Positions 60,085 through 64,000 of a stretch of 64,000 nucleotides of DNA are shown here, one piece after another (positions within the stretch are counted from its first letter, which is position 1; every line of letters begins with the position of its first letter). The translations under genes were made by a program, and so were the position numbers. This stretch comes from Ferrimonas pelagia (GTDB taxonomy: Bacteria; Pseudomonadota; Gammaproteobacteria; Enterobacterales; Shewanellaceae): contig NZ_BAABJZ010000007.1 in assembly GCF_039543565.1 (NCBI RefSeq), forward strand, positions 1 to 64,000. Reading direction: 5' to 3'. Below the pieces are notes generated by a model. It was given only the letters and a program-made list of their open reading frames with translations. It ran no database searches and was not told the origin of the DNA.

Positions 60085-60497
60085 TACTCACCCGCCTCGC
60101 CGTTTTCATCTTCGCCCGTGCCGTGCTTCTCGGCTTTGGCATCGTCTTCCGCACGCACCTTAGAAACTAGGCTGGCCATACGGATCCCTTCGACCAGGGA
60201 TTTATCGTATTGGAAGCGGATCTCCGGCATCACCCGCAGCTTGAGGCGAGAGGCCAACAAGGTGCGGATCATCGGCGCCAGCTCGATCAGCGCCTCCAGT
60301 TGCTTCTTCACTTCGTCCGCGTCGTCATTCAAAAAGGTGACAAACACCTTGGCGTAACCCATATCGCGGGACACTTCGACTTCATTGACCGTGACCATAC
60401 CAAGGCGGTCATCACGGATCTCACGCATCATCACCATCGCCAGCTCACGCTGAAGCTGCTGACCAACACGTTTGGTTCGACTGAATTCTCTAGCCAT
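60084..60497 (-). CDS. rbfA: Ribosome-binding factor A
   Basis: A 30S maturation factor with a KH-like fold, 137 residues, with an acidic C-terminal tail. ATG 60497 (MAREFSRTKRVGQQLQREL) is the conserved start; the open frame upstream lies in the intergenic hairpin. It follows infB after a probable internal terminator. Confidence 0.96.
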   Translation of the reverse strand: MAREFSRTKRVGQQLQRELAMVMMREIRDDRLGMVTVNEVEVSRDMGYAKVFVTFLNDDADEVKKQLEALIELAPMIRTLLASRLKLRVMPEIRFQYDKSLVEGIRMASLVSKVRAEDDAKAEKHGTGEDENGEAGE

Positions 60498-60513
60498 TAT
60501 CTTCTCTACCAAA

Positions 60514-60536
60514 AAGAGGGGCGCATGGCCCCTCTT
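60514..60536 (-). terminator. Internal terminator/attenuator between infB and rbfA
   Basis: Stem AAGAGGGG/CCCCTCTT extended by one C-G pair, GCATG loop, followed on the minus strand by TTTTTGG. It lies in the 102-nt infB-rbfA gap and is likely to reduce expression of rbfA-truB relative to infB. Confidence 0.7.
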
Positions 60537-60599
60537 GATATCAGTGGCGCTCAATCGCCGTTGGACCGAGTGCCCCTGTTATTTGATGTTCCGCTGCGA

Positions 60600-63275
60600 T
60601 TACAGGGAGCGCTTCACTTCAACGGTTTCGAACACTTCGATCTGGTCACCGACCTTCACATCATTGTAGTTCTTAACGCCGATACCACACTCCATGCCGT
60701 TACGCACTTCCTGCAGATCGTCTTTGAAGCGGCGCAGGGATTCCAGCTCGCCTTCGTAGATCACCACGTTTTCACGCAGAACACGGATAGGCGCGTTACG
60801 CTTAACCACACCCTCGGTCACCATACAACCCGCGACCGCACCGATCTTCGGTGACTTAAATACTTCACGTACCTGAGCCAGACCAATGATCTCCTGCTTG
60901 AACTCAGGCGCCAGCATACCGCTCATCGCCTGTTTCACTTCGTCGATCAGATCGTAGATCACGCTATAGTAACGCAGATCCAAGTTCTCATTGTCGACCA
61001 TACGACGGGCCACGGCATCGGCACGGACGTTGAAGCCAACCAAGATCGCGTTGGACGCGGCAGCCAAAGACGCATCGGTCTCGGTCAAACCACCCACACC
61101 ACGACCAATGATGTTCACCTTCACTTCGTCGGTGGACAGCTTGCTCAGGGAGTCGGCGATCGCTTCCAAAGAGCCCTGTACGTCGGCTTTCAGTACCACG
61201 TTCAACTCGGACACATCGCCTGCGGTCATGTTGGTGAACATGTTCTCCAACTTGGCCTTCTGCTGACGCGCCAACTTCACTTCGCGGAACTTGCCTTGAC
61301 GATGCAGAGCAACCTCACGGGCCTTCTTCTCGTCACGAACCACAGTGGCTTCGTCACCGGCCGCCGGTACACCGGACAGACCCAAGATCTCAACCGGGAT
61401 GGATGGACCCGCTTCGTCAATCTCTTTGCCGTTTTCGTCACGCATGGCACGAACACGGCCGTACTCCAGGCCACACAGAACGATATCACCGCGACGCAAG
61501 GTACCTTCCTGAACCAGAACCGACGCAACTGGGCCGCGACCTTTATCCAAACGGGACTCGATCACAACGCCATGGGCCATGCCCTCTTTACGCGCGGTCA
61601 GTTCCAGTACTTCAGATTGCAGGATGATGCCTTCCAGCAGCTCATCAACGCCCTGACCGGTCTTGGCCGAAACGTGAGCGAACATGTGCTCGCCGCCCCA
61701 ATCTTCTGGGATCACGCCGTGCTGAGACAGCTCGTTCTTAACACGGTCCAGATCGATGTCTTCTTTATCGACCTTGTTCACCGCGATCACCAGCGGCACT
61801 TCAGCCGCTTTGGCGTGCTGGATCGCTTCGATGGTTTGTGGCATCACACCATCGTCCGCGGCAACAACCAGAACCACAATATCGGTGGCCTTGGCGCCAC
61901 GGGCACGCATGCTAGTAAAGGCGGCGTGTCCAGGGGTGTCCAGGAAGGTGATGCTGCCGTCGCCAACCGCTACGTGGTAAGCACCGATGTGCTGGGTAAT
62001 GCCACCCGCTTCACCGGAAGCCACTTTCGCGCGACGGATGTAATCCAGCAAAGAGGTCTTACCGTGGTCAACGTGGCCCATGATGGTCACAACCGGCGCA
62101 CGGTGAACGGTTTCCGCCGTGGTGTCACGATCGGACATCACCGCATCTTCCATCTCGTTGTCGTTACGCAGAACCACTTTGTGGCCCAGCTCTTCGGCAA
62201 CAACCTGAGCGGTCTCCTGATCGATCACCTGGTTGATGGTCACCATGGAGCCCATCTTCATCATCGCTTTGATGATCTCAGTCGCTTTGATGGCCATCTT
62301 GTTAGCCAACTCTGCCACTGTGATGGTCTCGCCGATCACAACATCACGTACCACCTTCTCAGCCGGCTTCTGGAAACCGTGCTGCATAGAGGATGGTGCG
62401 TTCACACCACGCTTGTTACGACCACCACGGCCACCACGACGGTCGTTACGACCACCGCGCGCGTTGCGATCATTGTTGCCCGCAGGCTTCTTCTTACGAC
62501 GAGGGCCGCTGCGCTCGGCTTTCGCGTCCTGCTGATCTTCAGCAGCACGAGCCGTAACAGAAGTGGTCACGTGATAGTCAGCGTTCTTTTCCTGTTCCTT
62601 GCGCTTGGCATCTTCTTCCGCCCAGCGCTGGGCATTCTCTTCGGCCAGCTTCTTGGCCTCTTCGGCCTTCTCAATGGCCAACTGTTCCGCTTTCCGTGCC
62701 GCTTCTGCTTCTTGCGCTTTTAACAATGCTTCTGCCTCTTCTTTGGCTTTCTGTTCTTGCGCAACGGTTGCCGGCTCTTTTACCGATTCGGTCTGACGCT
62801 TAGCCGCTTCCGCCGCTTCGCGTTTTGCCTTCTCTTCCGCCGCACGCTTGGCCTTCTGTTCGGCTTCACGGCGAGCTTGCTCTTCCGCTTGACGCTTGGC
62901 ATCAGCCTCGCGCTTCGCGTTCTCTTCGGCCTCACGGCGAGCTTGCTCTTCCGCTTCCTGCTTGGCCTGTTCATCCACTGCACTGCGCTTCACGTAGGTG
63001 CGTTTTTTGCGCACCTCAACCTGAACCGCTTTACTCTTACCACCGCTTCCCGCTACGTTCAGCGTGGAGCGAGTCTTACGTTGCAACGTCATGCGGGTCG
63101 GCTCAGCCTTGCCACCGTGCTGCTCAGCCAGATGGTTCAGCAAGGTTTGCTGCTCCGCCTGACTGACGCTGTCGCCAGCGGATTTCTTGATACCAGCCTC
63201 GTTAAATTGGGCTAGCAGTCGGTCAACGGGTTTGCCAACTTCCTCAGCAAGCGATTGAATCGTTTTATCTGACAT
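60600..63275 (-). CDS. infB: Translation initiation factor IF-2
   Basis: A GTPase that recruits initiator tRNA to the ribosome. 891 residues. It has an IF2 N-terminal domain, a long Lys/Glu/Ala-rich helical segment (~100-230), a Gly/Arg-rich patch (~270-290), a second IF2_N domain (~315-370), and the G domain with GHVDHGKT (400-407), DTPGHAAF and NKVDKED. EF-Tu-like and fMet-binding C-terminal domains follow. It lies 28 nt after nusA. Its substrate tRNA-fMet is encoded in multiple copies at the start of this window. Confidence 0.98.
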   Translation of the reverse strand: MSDKTIQSLAEEVGKPVDRLLAQFNEAGIKKSAGDSVSQAEQQTLLNHLAEQHGGKAEPTRMTLQRKTRSTLNVAGSGGKSKAVQVEVRKKRTYVKRSAVDEQAKQEAEEQARREAEENAKREADAKRQAEEQARREAEQKAKRAAEEKAKREAAEAAKRQTESVKEPATVAQEQKAKEEAEALLKAQEAEAARKAEQLAIEKAEEAKKLAEENAQRWAEEDAKRKEQEKNADYHVTTSVTARAAEDQQDAKAERSGPRRKKKPAGNNDRNARGGRNDRRGGRGGRNKRGVNAPSSMQHGFQKPAEKVVRDVVIGETITVAELANKMAIKATEIIKAMMKMGSMVTINQVIDQETAQVVAEELGHKVVLRNDNEMEDAVMSDRDTTAETVHRAPVVTIMGHVDHGKTSLLDYIRRAKVASGEAGGITQHIGAYHVAVGDGSITFLDTPGHAAFTSMRARGAKATDIVVLVVAADDGVMPQTIEAIQHAKAAEVPLVIAVNKVDKEDIDLDRVKNELSQHGVIPEDWGGEHMFAHVSAKTGQGVDELLEGIILQSEVLELTARKEGMAHGVVIESRLDKGRGPVASVLVQEGTLRRGDIVLCGLEYGRVRAMRDENGKEIDEAGPSIPVEILGLSGVPAAGDEATVVRDEKKAREVALHRQGKFREVKLARQQKAKLENMFTNMTAGDVSELNVVLKADVQGSLEAIADSLSKLSTDEVKVNIIGRGVGGLTETDASLAAASNAILVGFNVRADAVARRMVDNENLDLRYYSVIYDLIDEVKQAMSGMLAPEFKQEIIGLAQVREVFKSPKIGAVAGCMVTEGVVKRNAPIRVLRENVVIYEGELESLRRFKDDLQEVRNGMECGIGVKNYNDVKVGDQIEVFETVEVKRSL

Positions 63276-63303
63276 TATCCTTATATCCTCTGTTGACCGA
63301 TGT

Positions 63304-64000
63304 TTATGCTTCGTCGCTGAACCAGCAAATGTTACGCGCGGCCATGATCAGCTCGCCCGCTTTCTCGTCGTTCAGCTCTTCGATGTCCGTAAGATCGTCA
63401 ATGCCTTGATCGGCCAGATCTTCCAGAGTCACAACACCGCGACTTGCCAATACAAATGCCAAGTGACGCTCCAAACCTTCCAGCGCAAGCAGATCTTCTG
63501 CCGGCTCAGCACCATCCAGCGCTTCTTCCGAAGCCAGTGCCTTGGTGGTCAGGGCGCTCTTCGCACGCTCACGCAACTGTTCAACGGTCTCTTCATCCAA
63601 ACCGTCGATCTCCAGCAGCTCAGCCACTGGTACGTAAGCGATCTCTTCTAAACTGGTGAAACCTTCCTCGACCAAGACGGAAGCGAACTCCTCATCGATG
63701 TCCAGGCCTTCAACAAAGACCGACAAGGTCTTGGCAGATTCGGCTTCGTGTTTCGCCGCCAGATCTTCTGTGGTCATCACGTTCAGTTCCCACTCAGTCA
63801 CCTGAGAGGCCAAACGTACGTTCTGACCATTACGACCGATGGCTTGGGCCAAGCTGTCTTTCTCAACCGCGACGTCCATCGACTTGTTGTCTTCATCCAT
63901 CACAATGGAGGAAACATCGGCTGGCGCCATCGCGTTGATCACGTACTGAGCTTCGTTGTCGTTCCACAGAACGATATCGATACGCTCGCCGCCCAGTTCG
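63304..64000 (-). CDS. nusA: Transcription factor NusA, C-terminal part (runs off the window)
   Basis: 232 in-frame codons to the window edge, lacking the N-terminal domain. The visible part holds the end of the KH2 region (AQAIGRNGQNVRLASQVTEW) and the two C-terminal acidic repeats of helix-hairpin-helix type (LVEEGFTSLEEIAYVP and VLASRGVVTLEDLADQGI). NusA controls pausing, termination and antitermination, and may act on the internal terminator downstream. The rimP-nusA-infB order is the usual one; rimP would lie beyond the window. Confidence 0.96.
   Translation of the reverse strand, partial: ELGGERIDIVLWNDNEAQYVINAMAPADVSSIVMDEDNKSMDVAVEKDSLAQAIGRNGQNVRLASQVTEWELNVMTTEDLAAKHEAESAKTLSVFVEGLDIDEEFASVLVEEGFTSLEEIAYVPVAELLEIDGLDEETVEQLRERAKSALTTKALASEEALDGAEPAEDLLALEGLERHLAFVLASRGVVTLEDLADQGIDDLTDIEELNDEKAGELIMAARNICWFSDEA

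Overview
The window is about 64 kb of a gammaproteobacterial chromosome. Protein sequences and gene order (ubiF/miaB-ybeZYX-lnt, radA/serB/smp, deoDBAC/nupC/yjjV/prfC, nlpI-pnp-rpsO-truB-rbfA-infB-nusA) point to the Shewanella/Ferrimonas side of Alteromonadales. That placement is inference from gene content; no database was searched. Core genes look GC-rich (38 of 60 bases in one counted line, 9001-9060). The 36.6-36.7 kb accessory segment is poorer (51 of 120 bases counted).

Layout. 1-1.2 kb: a tandem array of initiator tRNA genes (four intact, one with an 8-nt internal deletion), then decayed tRNA-like copies interleaved with terminator hairpins. 1.3-4.6 kb (minus): FUSC/YccS-type membrane protein and ubiF. 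4.9-10.4 kb (plus): miaB, then the tight ybeZ-ybeY-corC-lnt run (tRNA modification, rRNA maturation, lipoprotein acylation). 10.7-15.5 kb: a 1625-residue secreted subtilase with a GlyGly-CTERM tail. 15.6-21.1 kb: radA, a two-PilZ-motif protein, serB, smp. 21.1-30.2 kb (minus): a nucleoside salvage region (deoCABD, two Tsx-like porins, nupC) followed by a TatD hydrolase with a small coupled gene. 30.3-34.0 kb: a MarR regulator broken by two homopolymer indels, beside the homogentisate genes hmgA-fahA-maiA.

34.3-41.4 kb (minus) is the most novel part: a seven-gene, single-promoter-looking operon encoding a membrane-anchored beta-rich protein, a membrane-anchored AAA-like protein with an altered Walker B, a CbbX/SpoVK-like AAA+ ATPase, an anchored protein with ~63-residue repeats, a secreted PA14-like protein, an orphan VirD4/TraG-type coupling ATPase, and a 132-residue helical protein. 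I recognise no described system with this composition. It sits between yjjV/hmg genes and prfC, a neighbourhood that is compact in Escherichia coli.

41.6-43.2 kb (minus): prfC with a 5'-terminal stem-loop. 43.5-55.1 kb (plus): a twelve-gene uptake operon with TonB-dependent receptor, binding protein, FecCD permease, an ABC ATPase fused to a THEP1-like NTPase, a CcsA-like/ResB-like pair, DUF3450, and a TonB2 energising unit (TtpC-ExbB2-ExbD2-TonB2-TPR). 55.1-64 kb (minus): nlpI, pnp, rpsO, truB, rbfA, infB and the 3' part of nusA, with a small gene on the opposite strand between rpsO and pnp.
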